A DNA stretch of 64,000 nt from Chitinophaga filiformis (GCF_023100805.1 NZ_CP095855.1:6861001-6925000); one strand, 5' to 3'. Shown: positions 1 to 8,883, numbered from the stretch's first letter. Program-made: numbers and translations. Notes: generated by a model from the sequence alone, not told the origin.

Positions 1-34
1 GTAACTTTTTAGATCACGTTTAACAGGATTTACT

Positions 35-1816
35 ATGAAACGTATAACATATTGCATACTGCTCATCATATTGCTGCCGTTCCTCTCCTGTACCAAAGAC
101 TTCCTGGAGAATACGGACAAAACAAAACTGACGGATGACATCCAGTGGTCGTCGGAAGGAAATGCCGACATCTTTCTCAACGACGTTTATGGCGCCTTGC
201 CCAATTACTGGAATCAGCCGGAGAACCTGGACAATTTTACTGATGATAATGATGCCGGTTTTTACTACACCTCCTACAACTGGAAGCAGGGCATCGTATC
301 GCCTGCCGGCACAGACTATACAGTATGGGGCGGCATTACCGGATCCGGAGATCTCACTAACTGGCCCGCTATTTTCACAGCGGTGAGGAAATGCAATACA
401 TTTATTGCGAAGGTGAATACCTATGCGGCTAATTTTTCCGAAACATGGCGGAAGAAACGCCTGGACGAAGCGCGTTTCCTGCGGGCTTTCTTTTATAGTG
501 AACTCTGGATGCACCTGGGTGGGCTTCCCATTATTACCAGTGTACCTGACCGCAGCAATGGCGATAGCAGCCAGCTTTATTATCCCCGCAGCACATTTGC
601 TGAAACGGTAGACTTCATTGTCAGCGATCTCGATACGGTGGTGCGCAATGGCAATCTGTCCACCAAATACAACCACGGAGACGCAGATGCCGGCCGTGCC
701 ACCTTAGGCGCTGCATTGGCCTTAAAAGGATGGGTACAGCTATATGCTGCCAGTCCTGCCTTCAATGCTGCCCAACCCGCGGCCGGGGCCGATCCGCATC
801 ACGTAGCAGGCTATGGTCAGTTTGATGCCGGCAGGTGGGCTGCTGCTGCAGCTACGCTCAAACAATTCATCGATCAATATGGTAACGGGCATCCTTATGG
901 ATTGTTTCCCGACCTTTCCGCATTGTGGTATGAAGCCAATGAATACAACAGTGAAGTACTGTGGGACCGCCAGGTAGTGGCTGTTACCATGGGATCATCC
1001 TTTGAACAATATGGTGGTCCTGTATGGATCAATGGCGCTTATTATACCTGGGGCAATTACAATCCCACACAGGAGCTGGTAGACCAGTTCAGGATGGCCA
1101 ATGGCAAGCGTATTGAAGATCCCACATCAGGTTACGATCCTCAAAATCCTTATGTAGGAAGAGAACCCAGGTTCTACCAGTGGATCGTGTATGATGGCGC
1201 ACCTTATAAAATGACCTGGATGGATAAACAGGATACGATCTATACCCGTATCGACAAGGTACGTCCGTCGAAGAACCAGATAGACTTTGGAACAGATGAT
1301 GTGAGCAATACCGGTTATTATTTCAAGAAAAGGCTAAACCCATTGGTAAGACCTGGTGGAGGCACTATCAGCGGCGCGAACTTCATTTACTACCGTTATA
1401 CGGAGATGCTGCTGGGATATGCGGAAGCGCAGAACGAAGCCGTAGGACCAGATGCCAGTGTATATGATGCCGTTAACCAGGTACGTATAAGAGGCGGTCT
1501 TCCGGCCTTGCCTGCATCACTCAGCCAGGACGAGATGCGTACCGCCATTCAGCAGGAAAGACGGGTGGAATTATGTTTTGAGAACAAACGCTTCTATGAC
1601 CTCATCCGCTGGAAAATGGCAGAACAAGTGCTGATCCATGACCGGCATGGCATGAAGATCTCGAACACCGTTCCGGAAAACAACAGCGGTGTATGGAAGT
1701 ATGAAGCAGTGCCGCTGAATCATCCGCATGTATTCGTTCCGAAGATGTATCTCAATCCGATTCCCCAGGATGTGATAGACCGTAATCCACGGGTTACACA
1801 GAACCCGGGATATTAG
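35..1816 (+). CDS. SusD/RagB family outer membrane nutrient-binding lipoprotein
   Basis: A surface lipoprotein that would bind an oligosaccharide or other polymer fragment and pass it to a SusC-type TonB-dependent channel. The N-terminus is a lipoprotein signal with lipobox LSC (Cys at residue 19), followed by alpha-helical, TPR-like SusD sequence with a large insertion. The C-terminus has the usual family ending (IPQDVIDRNPRVTQNPGY). At 593 residues it is of normal length and appears complete. The SusC partner is expected just left of the window, because only 34 bases precede the start. A strong terminator follows at once, so this is the last gene of its operon. The ligand cannot be read from the sequence. 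Confidence 0.93.
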   Translation: MKRITYCILLIILLPFLSCTKDFLENTDKTKLTDDIQWSSEGNADIFLNDVYGALPNYWNQPENLDNFTDDNDAGFYYTSYNWKQGIVSPAGTDYTVWGGITGSGDLTNWPAIFTAVRKCNTFIAKVNTYAANFSETWRKKRLDEARFLRAFFYSELWMHLGGLPIITSVPDRSNGDSSQLYYPRSTFAETVDFIVSDLDTVVRNGNLSTKYNHGDADAGRATLGAALALKGWVQLYAASPAFNAAQPAAGADPHHVAGYGQFDAGRWAAAAATLKQFIDQYGNGHPYGLFPDLSALWYEANEYNSEVLWDRQVVAVTMGSSFEQYGGPVWINGAYYTWGNYNPTQELVDQFRMANGKRIEDPTSGYDPQNPYVGREPRFYQWIVYDGAPYKMTWMDKQDTIYTRIDKVRPSKNQIDFGTDDVSNTGYYFKKRLNPLVRPGGGTISGANFIYYRYTEMLLGYAEAQNEAVGPDASVYDAVNQVRIRGGLPALPASLSQDEMRTAIQQERRVELCFENKRFYDLIRWKMAEQVLIHDRHGMKISNTVPENNSGVWKYEAVPLNHPHVFVPKMYLNPIPQDVIDRNPRVTQNPGY

Positions 1817-1825
1817 CATAAAAAA

Positions 1826-1861
1826 GGGCGTGTCATTGCTTATCTGACACGCCCTTTTTTT
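1826..1861 (+). terminator. Rho-independent terminator after the SusD gene
   Basis: A perfect 10-bp stem (gggcgtgtca / tgacacgccc) with a 9-nt loop, followed by seven T. It lies 10 bp after the SusD stop codon and before the convergent NG-repeat operon. Confidence 0.9.
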
Positions 1862-1913
1862 CAGTTATATGAACGGGATCATTGTTTGAATACCAGCAGG
1901 CTGGTGTATTATC

Positions 1914-2618
1914 CTACTTACCCAGATGCATGTTGATAAAAGGTAGTCTCCTTAATCCCCTGGGATTGTTCAATGCCACATTGAATAACCCTATTTGTAC
2001 GCCCCTTAACCGGGAGGTCCTGTTGATGCCACCAACAGCAAGTCCTTTATGTGACTCTGACAGGTTACATGCAGCAACCACTACCCCTCTTACCTCACCA
2101 ATGTCTGCAACAAACAGGGTCAATGCCATCCCGTTGACGACATTTTGTCCAGCCCCTCCAATATATTTATTACCCGTTAACCAGCCACTGATTGCCAGTC
2201 CGTTCACCGTATCGGCCATCATCATTCCCATCACCCCGACTCCATTCAGCCTGCTTCCTCCACCCATAATAGCCGCCAGCATTACACCGTTCTGGCGCTC
2301 TGCAGCATTCAAAAGACCTCCAATAGAAAGGCCATTATTCTGAGCCTGCATTTTACAGATAACACCAAGTGAAACACCATTACTCGTTCTATTATCATCC
2401 TCGTCCAGATCCAGCAAGCTAAGATCGAATCCGTTTAATGTTCTCACCCTTTTGTTCATGAGGTTAAACCTGAAACCGGTATAAACAGTTGAATTACCGA
2501 AACAGATACCTGCCTTTTTTAATCCAATGCTAACATATTTTGACGATAGTGAATCAGTTTCAGCGCAGGCCAATACAGGGAAAAACACTATAAAAAAGAG
2601 CGTTAAAGAAGTGGACAT
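1914..2618 (-). CDS. LA_2272-type surface repeat protein, copy 1 (last gene of the triplet)
   Basis: A secreted protein of 234 residues built from degenerate NG repeats (NGLSIGG, NGVGVMG, NGLAISG) spaced roughly 18-25 residues apart. It begins with a hydrophobic signal peptide ending near ACAETDS. The mature N-terminus has the block KKAGICFGNS-xx-TGFRFN shared with the two upstream paralogs, and the C-terminus is NPRGLRRLPFINMHLGK. This layout matches proteins that databases call LA_2272 family surface repeat-containing. The repeats probably fold as a beta-solenoid or barrel-like stack; that is inference. It is the most 3' gene of an apparent three-gene operon. The function is unknown. Confidence 0.8.
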   Translation of the reverse strand: MSTSLTLFFIVFFPVLACAETDSLSSKYVSIGLKKAGICFGNSTVYTGFRFNLMNKRVRTLNGFDLSLLDLDEDDNRTSNGVSLGVICKMQAQNNGLSIGGLLNAAERQNGVMLAAIMGGGSRLNGVGVMGMMMADTVNGLAISGWLTGNKYIGGAGQNVVNGMALTLFVADIGEVRGVVVAACNLSESHKGLAVGGINRTSRLRGVQIGLFNVALNNPRGLRRLPFINMHLGK

Positions 2619-2648
2619 CGGTATAGGTTTTTCTTTTATTAATTTATA

Positions 2649-3350
2649 TTATTTCCCAAGATGCATGTTGATAAAGGGTAATCGTCTCAATCCCCTGGGA
2701 TTATTTAAAGCCACATTGTATAATCCTATTTGTACACCTTTCAAGCGGGAGGTCCTGTTAACAGCACCGACAAAAAGCCCCTTGTGGGCCTGAGCACGAT
2801 TATATATGGAAACAGCTATTCCATTCACCCTGCCAACATCTATTCTGAAAACGGACACCGCCACCCCATTGATAACGCTTTGCACCGAATCAGCGAGATG
2901 TCTGTCCAGCAATACTGTATTAACCACCAATCCATTCAATGTATCGGGAATCAACACACTCCCAATTCCTATTCCATTCAACCTACCCACTGCACTGATA
3001 AGAGGTCCCACCATTATTCCGTTTGCTATGTCCGAAGCATTAAAGATCCCTCCAATGGAAAGACCATTATTCCGATGCTGCGCTTTTGCAATAATACCCA
3101 CTGAAAGGCCATTGCTCGTTCCTTCCTGGTCATCGTCAAGCAATGTAAAATCGAACCCATTTAATGTGCTGATCCTTCTGTTCATCACATTAAACCTGAT
3201 CCCGGTATAAGCAGGTGAATTACCGAAACAGATACCTGCCTTTTTCAAGCCAAGACTGAAATATTTTGCTGGTAATGAATCAGTTGCTGCGAATGCATGG
3301 GCGGCTAACAACAGCACAAAAAGAAGGGTTAAGAAAGTGGACCTGGGCAT
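2649..3350 (-). CDS. LA_2272-type surface repeat protein, copy 2
   Basis: Middle paralog of the triplet, 233 residues from the ATG at 3350. A longer reading frame begins at a TTG at 3374, but the ATG aligns with the paralogs (MPRSTF versus MIRSTF in copy 3). A signal peptide ends near AFAATDS and is followed by KKAGICFGNSPAYTG and NG-type repeats such as NGLSVGI, NGLSIGG and NGIGIGS. The last 20 residues are the same as in copy 1. The gap to copy 1 is 30 bp and to copy 3 is 20 bp, which fits a single transcript. Unknown role, presumably at the cell surface. Confidence 0.8.
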   Translation of the reverse strand: MPRSTFLTLLFVLLLAAHAFAATDSLPAKYFSLGLKKAGICFGNSPAYTGIRFNVMNRRISTLNGFDFTLLDDDQEGTSNGLSVGIIAKAQHRNNGLSIGGIFNASDIANGIMVGPLISAVGRLNGIGIGSVLIPDTLNGLVVNTVLLDRHLADSVQSVINGVAVSVFRIDVGRVNGIAVSIYNRAQAHKGLFVGAVNRTSRLKGVQIGLYNVALNNPRGLRRLPFINMHLGK

Positions 3351-3370
3351 AATTATAGGTTTATTTTTTA

Positions 3371-4075
3371 TCAACGCTGTTGTCTCCCGAAATGCATATT
3401 AATCAACGGCAGGCGCCTGAACCCTTTGGGATTATTCAACGCAATATTGTAAAATCCGATTTGCACCCCGTTTAATCGTTTTGTATTGTTATAAGCGCCA
3501 ATAGCAAGCCCCCTGTGCTGATGAGAAAAGTTCTCTAAAGATACGGCTATTCCATTCATCGTTCCGGTTATCGTGCCACTGATAGCTACCGCCAAACCGT
3601 TGATTTCGCCTGATGTATCCGTCCCGCGTCTGCCCACCTCTCCGCCTATGGCTAATCCATTCACCGTATCGCAGGCCAGAAACACAGCTGCGCCCAACCC
3701 ATTGAGCCTGTTACCCACGTTATACAAAAGTCCCAGCATGACTCCATTCTCATGGTCTACGGCATTCACAAGTCCGCCTATTGCAAGGCCATTATTTCGT
3801 TCCTGTGTATTAGCGCCGGCTGCAACCGAAATACCGTTACTCGCACCTTTTCCGTCCTCATTGACCAGGGCAAGATCGCATCCGTTTAATCGTCTGACAT
3901 TTTTGTTCAGTCCATTAAATCTGAAACCAGTAAATACAGGTGAATTACCGAAACAGATACCTGCCTTTTTCGCGCCAATACTTAAATATTTTGCTGGTAA
4001 TGAATCAGTTGCTGCGAATGCCAGTACAGGGAATAACAGTGTAAAAAGAAGGACCCTAAAAGTGGACCTGATCAT
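3371..4075 (-). CDS. LA_2272-type surface repeat protein, copy 3 (first gene of the triplet)
   Basis: First gene of the tandem triplet, 234 residues from the ATG at 4075 (a TTG 21 bases upstream opens a longer frame). A signal peptide ends at AFAATDS. The mature part has KKAGICFGNSPVFTG, then repeats NGISVAA, NGLAIGG, NGVMLGL and NGLAVAI, and ends RLPLINMHFGRQQR, which is more diverged than the ends of copies 1 and 2. A consensus promoter lies just upstream (4094-4125), so it should drive all three copies. The function is not known; repeated duplication of a surface protein suggests adhesion or antigenic diversification, which is inference only. Confidence 0.8.
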   Translation of the reverse strand: MIRSTFRVLLFTLLFPVLAFAATDSLPAKYLSIGAKKAGICFGNSPVFTGFRFNGLNKNVRRLNGCDLALVNEDGKGASNGISVAAGANTQERNNGLAIGGLVNAVDHENGVMLGLLYNVGNRLNGLGAAVFLACDTVNGLAIGGEVGRRGTDTSGEINGLAVAISGTITGTMNGIAVSLENFSHQHRGLAIGAYNNTKRLNGVQIGFYNIALNNPKGFRRLPLINMHFGRQQR

Positions 4076-4093
4076 AGTTATAGGGTTTATTAT

Positions 4094-4125
4094 CAAACTT
4101 ACCCTTTTTCACGCGGGAATTCAAA
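4094..4125 (-). promoter_or_regulatory. Bacteroidota-type promoter of the NG-repeat triplet
   Basis: On the minus strand a -33 TTTG (4122-4125) is followed after 20 bp by a perfect -7 element TAAGTTTG (4094-4101), matching TTTG-N19/20-TAnnTTTG. The start codon of the first gene lies 18 bp further on. Confidence 0.65.
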
Positions 4126-4199
4126 TTTTTTGACTTAGATCAAATATTAACCCCGGCGGCTATTCCAACTTTGCAGTGTTATAATTTTAAACAACAACA

Positions 4200-4424
4200 A
4201 TGAAACAGAAACATTTCAAGTACATCAACACACTCTTTGTCGTCATTCCCATGACCCTGATCATGGCATTTGTAGGCCTGATCCGTAACTATGGTTTTGG
4301 TGAAGACTGGTTCATCAAATTCCTGAAAGCCTGGAGCATCATGGTTCCCGTCGCTTATCTGGCAGCATTCATCATTATTCCCAATGCACGTAAACTGGCT
4401 GAAAGGGTCACCGCAAAATCGTAA
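4200..4424 (+). CDS. DUF2798 small membrane protein
   Basis: A 74-residue protein with two predicted membrane helices (about residues 10-28 and 47-62), a short charged linker containing GFGEDWFIKFLKAW, and a basic tail. The pattern matches DUF2798, a family of two-helix inner membrane proteins with no established function. It sits 21 bp upstream of a Crp/Fnr-type regulator on the same strand, so the two are probably co-transcribed. An A-rich stretch (acaacaaca) precedes the ATG, as is usual for leaders in this phylum. Confidence 0.85.
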   Translation: MKQKHFKYINTLFVVIPMTLIMAFVGLIRNYGFGEDWFIKFLKAWSIMVPVAYLAAFIIIPNARKLAERVTAKS

Positions 4425-4445
4425 TTTCGCAGGAAATACGATTGC

Positions 4446-5015
4446 ATGCACGAGCTGCTGACTAATTACCTCAGGGAACAGATCAAGGTCAGTGAAGAAG
4501 AATTAACAACTATTCTCTCCTGCTTCAAGCCTTTGAAAGCAAAGAAAAATGAGCTCCTGTTAACACAGGGACAAACCAGCCAACGATCCTATTTCGTTGG
4601 CAAAGGTTGTTTGCGGATATACTTCCTCAATGAAGACGGACAGGATGCCACCCGTTATTTTGCGTTTGAGAACAAGTTTGCCACTGCATTAGTGAGTTTT
4701 ATTACAGGTGACCCCTCTGACGAGTTTATACAGGCGGTGGAACCAACGGAACTGCTTTATATCAGTCATAAGGATTTCTTCCATTTACTAGGTATCATAC
4801 CACAGTGGGAAAAGTTTTACAGGAGTTATCTGGAAGGCGCTTATGTCAATAACACAAGGCGTTTGATGTCGTTCATTACATTAGATGCAGTAGAGCGTTA
4901 TCGCCAGTTACTTGAGCAAAATCCTGTTATTGTAAGGAGACTGCCGAATAAAATGGTGGCTTCTTATCTTAATATTTCGCAGGAGACCTTGAGCCGTTTG
5001 AAATCCAGGGTTTGA
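4446..5015 (+). CDS. Crp/Fnr family transcriptional regulator
   Basis: A 189-residue regulator with an N-terminal cyclic-nucleotide-binding-like beta-roll (about residues 20-120, including QGQTSQRSYFVGKG) and a C-terminal helix-turn-helix (PNKMVASYLNISQETLSRLKS). The roll lacks a clear cAMP phosphate-binding cassette, so the effector is unknown; many Bacteroidota homologs of this short subtype are annotated only as Crp/Fnr. It lies directly after the DUF2798 gene and has a same-length paralog in this window at 16012-16581. It probably regulates its own locus. Confidence 0.88.
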   Translation: MHELLTNYLREQIKVSEEELTTILSCFKPLKAKKNELLLTQGQTSQRSYFVGKGCLRIYFLNEDGQDATRYFAFENKFATALVSFITGDPSDEFIQAVEPTELLYISHKDFFHLLGIIPQWEKFYRSYLEGAYVNNTRRLMSFITLDAVERYRQLLEQNPVIVRRLPNKMVASYLNISQETLSRLKSRV

Positions 5016-5089
5016 TAGCGAAACCGGGTTAATGAAGATACCGGCCGGCTTGTTAAGGAAGTGATGGGTAACAGATAGCAGAACTTTAT

Positions 5090-5585
5090 TCATGCTGTTG
5101 CTTTCACAGCGGCCGGCAATGTCGGAATATATTTTTTTATATTCCATTTAACGAAGTCGATTTCAGTTCTTGGAACAAAAAAACCCATAATACTGTTTAA
5201 GTTCCTGACACAGATCTGAATATGATTCTTTTCCAGGATACCAGCTCCGGTAAATGCGGGACCACCCTCGGTAAATACTCCCCTTACCGTATCAAACATT
5301 TTAATATCTGTGAAGCCTCTATTCTCTATATCAGAAACATAACTATTTGTTATTTCTGCATGCGCCAACCACTGATGGCTCGTTTATGAGACCCCGCTTA
5401 AATTTTTCATTTGCCCATTGAATGGCTCTCTCAATATTATTCTCCCATAAGTAGAAGCCATGTCCCAGCCAGTCGTATGGTTCTTCGCTGATTTTTATAC
5501 TTTTGGGATTACTCACTAATTCATCACGTGTAGTTTTATCACAACCGTGGAAACCTATTACAAGGTTAGGGCGGACATCATACAT
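5090..5585 (-). pseudogene. Broken ADP-ribosyltransferase-like protein (GFHGCD / DWLGHGFYLWE family)
   Basis: Two adjacent frames carry the two ends of one protein. Residues from 5585 read MYDVRPNLVIGFHGCDKTT, then YDWLGHGFYLWENN and SVVGA, and stop at 5343. The neighbouring frame continues with FDTVRGVFTEGG, GAGILEKNHIQICVRN and MGFFVPR, ending at 5090. From memory, intact relatives have both halves in one chain of roughly 150-200 residues joined by a middle segment, so this copy seems to have lost the middle and shifted frame near 5350-5370. The FHG and GHGFYLWE motifs resemble ART-fold (DUF3990-like) enzymes; a toxin role is inference. The small gene upstream overlaps it by 8 bp. Confidence 0.6.
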
Positions 5586-5775
5586 GAAAAGATAGCTTAC
5601 TTTTTTGCAACAACTCTACCGCTTGCGCTAAATGCTGATACGGAGCTGTAAAGTTGCCGTTATTATCAAGATGGCCAGCACGTTGTAATGAACGCAGAGC
5701 TTCCTCCTTGGAAATACCGTTAGCCAACTTTTTTTCGGCCAACTCTTTCAATCTTTGGATATCCTTGTCGCTCAT
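5578..5775 (-). CDS. Small protein paired with the broken ART-like gene, possible antitoxin
   Basis: A 65-residue, mostly helical and charged protein (MSDKDIQRLKELAEKK, SKEEALRSLQRAG, LAQAVELLQ) without signal peptide or membrane helix. Its 3' end overlaps the start of the ART-like gene by 8 bp, an arrangement typical of translationally coupled two-gene modules such as antitoxin-toxin. I do not recognise a named family. The partner gene is broken, so this gene may be a relic or may still act in trans. A near-consensus -7 element (TACCTTCG on the minus strand) lies upstream. Confidence 0.6.
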   Translation of the reverse strand: MSDKDIQRLKELAEKKLANGISKEEALRSLQRAGHLDNNGNFTAPYQHLAQAVELLQKSKLSFHV

Positions 5776-5883
5776 AATTGTTTATTGTTGTGTTAGCGAA
5801 GGTAAATTTATTTTTGTATTTCCAAGGGCGCATGAATAAATATTTTTTCAATAAACATCTGTTTATCAATTCAATAATACACC

Positions 5884-6981
5884 TTAATCCAAATAATAAA
5901 ACTTCCTGATACTACTCTCCTCCATCTTCCGATCATCCACTACCTTATAGCAAATAGTAAACTCCAACTGCGATTTCTCATTATACTCATTACGGAAAAA
6001 CGTTGTCGAAAACGTCTCCCGTGTCTGAGGATCTACCTGTTTAAGCTCACTGACATTTCCTTTATCATCATACTTCTCAATACTACAACTGTGCGCATCA
6101 AATACAGCCCTGTCTGCATACCCTGCATCATACATGGAAACAGCCCAGTCCATCCCCCTTTCTTTCAGCGTATCATGTAATGCCGACAGATCGTAGTAGC
6201 CAATTACCTGCTCAATGCTGGAAACAGACGACTCTTTTTTAGTCAGTACATTTCCCTGGCGGATCGCTTCTTCTGTCCTGTACAACACCATTTTCCCATT
6301 ATATCTGCCATAATATTCAGTCTTCTCTACTTCCTTCTTTGCGTTGTAGAAAAACTTCTTCTGAGCAGCCATAAACTGCGTATCCTTATGTTTACCAAAC
6401 TGCTGTTCTTCTAACAATACATTGTTATTCCCGTATACATAAATAAATTGCCCGGAGAACTGGTTGTTATTTAAAAGAAGCTTTGACTGCAGTATACCAT
6501 TATGATAAGTGTAGTTCGTTTTCAGCGCCGTGCCGTCTTCGTTTACGCTTGTCTCTGACACTTTTAGCCCGTTCTCATAAGTGTAGTTAACAGATTGCTT
6601 TGTCCCATAGCGGATGTCATGATAATGATCACTGACCAGCAATTCTTTTTCAAATTTATACTCACGGGTAGACAATGCTTCATCGATCGCATGCCAGTTG
6701 CCTGCTCCCAGTATCGTATGCCCTTTGGCTTTAAAGATAGCATAGCTTTTAGTTTCATGCCCGTATTTCACAATACGGTAATTCTCGCCGGTGTATTCAT
6801 AAACACTTAAAAGACCGTGTTCTGCTGAGGAGTGCTTTCCCGTCTCCAGTATGCCGCTCACCTTCTTTTTGTCGTTATAGAATATCTGCTTTGTATGAGT
6901 GGAGTGCTCATCGCGGTAAACTTCTTTGGAGAGATGCATGGGTATAGATTTATAGGAATGAAAATAGGTAAATTCTATCAT
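5884..6981 (-). CDS. Hypothetical protein with YD-like strand repeats
   Basis: About 365 residues without a signal peptide, rich in Tyr, Asn and Lys. Motifs such as VNYTYENGLKVSET, TNYTYHNGILQSK and KFFYNAKKEVEKTEYYG recall the short beta-hairpin repeats of MORN or YD-type proteins. I do not recognise a specific family. The start is uncertain: a GTG at 7035 gives 383 residues but lies inside the terminator region of the upstream gene; the ATG at 6981 follows the T-run of that terminator within two bases; the ATG at 6939 is also possible. Same strand as the GH2 gene but separated from it by a strong hairpin. Confidence 0.7.
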   Translation of the reverse strand: MIEFTYFHSYKSIPMHLSKEVYRDEHSTHTKQIFYNDKKKVSGILETGKHSSAEHGLLSVYEYTGENYRIVKYGHETKSYAIFKAKGHTILGAGNWHAIDEALSTREYKFEKELLVSDHYHDIRYGTKQSVNYTYENGLKVSETSVNEDGTALKTNYTYHNGILQSKLLLNNNQFSGQFIYVYGNNNVLLEEQQFGKHKDTQFMAAQKKFFYNAKKEVEKTEYYGRYNGKMVLYRTEEAIRQGNVLTKKESSVSSIEQVIGYYDLSALHDTLKERGMDWAVSMYDAGYADRAVFDAHSCSIEKYDDKGNVSELKQVDPQTRETFSTTFFRNEYNEKSQLEFTICYKVVDDRKMEESSIRKFYYLD

Positions 6982-6983
6982 AA

Positions 6984-7011
6984 AAAAGCACCGGTTTTCA
7001 CCGGTGCTTTT
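6984..7011 (-). terminator. Terminator of the GH2 gene
   Basis: A perfect 12-bp stem (aaaagcaccggt / accggtgctttt) with a 4-nt loop and a minus-strand T-run. It lies 27 bp after the GH2 stop and directly abuts a possible start codon of the next gene. Confidence 0.85.
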
Positions 7012-7038
7012 CAAATATGTTATTCTGTGTTCCACTGT

Positions 7039-8883
7039 TTACTTCACCAAAGCAGGATCATACAGTTTCACATTCGCCTCCTTTAACCTGTCAACAGGCA
7101 TTTTATCTACCTGGCGATCGTAGGTCATAAAACCATTCACCTCGCCTTCTACATCTGTGGTCTGTGTGTACACAGCTGCTGATAACCCCAGGGGGATCAG
7201 CTGGGCAATTCTCTCTGTGAAGGTTTCATAACGTTTGAACATATCCTCAGATGTTTTGAACGACTGGTATCCCCAGTTCTTGTTCTTCTGCCAGGTATGG
7301 CCTTCCAGCGGCAATCCCAGTCCGCCGAATTCTCCCAGTACCAGGACCTGTTTCTGACCAAAGAGGTCTGGTCTCGGCATGGCAGGATGTGGATAGTTAT
7401 GCAGATCGATGATATGTCCTGTTGGATAGAAGTTACCCCCGCTGGCGCTGTTCACCAGTCGTGAGGGATCTTTCTTCATCGTCCACTCCGTGATCTCTGC
7501 TGTCTTGAATTGTCCCCAGGCTTCGTTGAATGGTATCCATACCACAATGCTCGGATAGTTATACAAAGCATCTATGATCGCATTCCATTCTTTACGGTAA
7601 TATCCTTCAGATTCCGGTGTACGGTTTTTGTCAGTAGCATGATCCAGCACTCCGGGGCGGTTCTCCCAGCCATTGCCCCTATCGCCGCTTGGCATATCCT
7701 GCCATAGCAACATACCTGCCTTATCGCAATAAGCATAGTAGGTAGCGGGTTCCACTTTAATATGTTTACGGATCATATTAAAGCCCATCTTCTTCAGCTG
7801 GTCAATGTCATATATCATCGCTTCGTAGGTAGGCGGTGTATATAAACCATCAGGCCACCAACCCTGGTCCAGCGGCCCATACTGGAAAAGGAACTTATTA
7901 TTCAGCAGCATACGCTGTATACCATTCGCATCGGGCGCCATTGATATCTTGCGCATAGCGAAATAGCTCTTTATTTCATCTACCGGTTTGTTGTTACGTA
8001 CCAGCGTCACTTTCAGATCGTACAGGAAAGGTGTGGAAGGCGACCACAATTTCTCGTTGTTAAGTGTGATCACAGCTGTTTCCTTAGCGCCCACCTGCTG
8101 TTGTGCGATGACGGTAGCGCCGTCCAACACTTCAATTTTCAGGTTATCACCTTCCTGCAGGTTCTCTACATCTGCAGCTACTGATATCGTGTGTTTATCA
8201 ATATCAGGGGTATTTTTGGTCGATTTGATATATACTTTCGGTACTGCTTCCAGCCATACCGTCTGCCATATACCGGTTACGGGTGTATACCAGATGCCTT
8301 CAGGTTTAACGACCTGCTTACCGGCGGGCTGCGGACCATCATCTGTAGGGTCCCATACACGCACGGTTATTTCCTGCTTTGCCCCCTTCTTCAGGTAGGG
8401 CGTAATGTTGATGGAAAAAGGATCATAGCCTCCCTCATGTTTGCCGGCACTCTTGCCGTTCACAAACACTTCCGTCTGCCAGTCAACCGCGCCAAAATGC
8501 AGCAGGATGTCCTTGTTCTTCATGGAAGAAGGAATGCTGATGGTATTCCTATACCACAGTAAACTGTCTTTTCCAACGGTGCGGCCTACACCCGATAGTG
8601 CCGATTCTACTGCAAAAGGCACCAGGATGTTGCCTTCATAAGCGGAAGGTGCTGCCTGCGACTTAGGCGTAATTGCGTAACTCCAGAGACCATTTAAATT
8701 TATCCAGTTATTACTTCTGACCAGGAGCGGACGTGGATATTCTGGTAGCGGGGCTTTCGGGTCAACTTTCTCTGCCCATTGGGTTACAATTCTGTCTTTG
8801 ATAAGGTGCCATTGCGTTCCCTGGGCCTTTGCAGCAGCGGCTATGCCGAGGGACACAACAAAACAGGATAATAATTTCTTCAT
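7039..8883 (-). CDS. Glycoside hydrolase family 2 beta-glycosidase, secreted
   Basis: A periplasmic exo-beta-glycosidase of the beta-galactosidase/beta-glucuronidase family, 614 residues from the ATG at 8883 (a TTG three codons upstream was rejected). The signal peptide is MKKLLSCFVVSLGIAAAAKAQ. A jelly-roll sugar-binding domain (about 40-215) contains WYRNTISIP and GGYDPFSINIT, an immunoglobulin-like domain follows (about 218-315), then a TIM barrel (from about 320). The acid/base Asn-Glu pair is at 453-454 (PFNEAWGQ) and the likely nucleophile is Glu518 (LGEFGG). The substrate is unknown. It lacks the C-terminal domains of long LacZ proteins. Flanked by unrelated genes. Confidence 0.92.
   Translation of the reverse strand: MKKLLSCFVVSLGIAAAAKAQGTQWHLIKDRIVTQWAEKVDPKAPLPEYPRPLLVRSNNWINLNGLWSYAITPKSQAAPSAYEGNILVPFAVESALSGVGRTVGKDSLLWYRNTISIPSSMKNKDILLHFGAVDWQTEVFVNGKSAGKHEGGYDPFSINITPYLKKGAKQEITVRVWDPTDDGPQPAGKQVVKPEGIWYTPVTGIWQTVWLEAVPKVYIKSTKNTPDIDKHTISVAADVENLQEGDNLKIEVLDGATVIAQQQVGAKETAVITLNNEKLWSPSTPFLYDLKVTLVRNNKPVDEIKSYFAMRKISMAPDANGIQRMLLNNKFLFQYGPLDQGWWPDGLYTPPTYEAMIYDIDQLKKMGFNMIRKHIKVEPATYYAYCDKAGMLLWQDMPSGDRGNGWENRPGVLDHATDKNRTPESEGYYRKEWNAIIDALYNYPSIVVWIPFNEAWGQFKTAEITEWTMKKDPSRLVNSASGGNFYPTGHIIDLHNYPHPAMPRPDLFGQKQVLVLGEFGGLGLPLEGHTWQKNKNWGYQSFKTSEDMFKRYETFTERIAQLIPLGLSAAVYTQTTDVEGEVNGFMTYDRQVDKMPVDRLKEANVKLYDPALVK

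Noticed and set aside
20..676. Long minus-strand frame opposite the SusD gene
   Set aside because: It is fully antisense to a clear SusD protein with lipobox and family ending; its sequence has no recognisable domain.
1882..2343. Plus-strand frames opposite the NG-repeat genes (also 2806-3210 and 3573-4133)
   Set aside because: Pro/Thr/Ser-rich antisense translations of the NG repeats; the minus-strand proteins have signal peptides and shared motifs.
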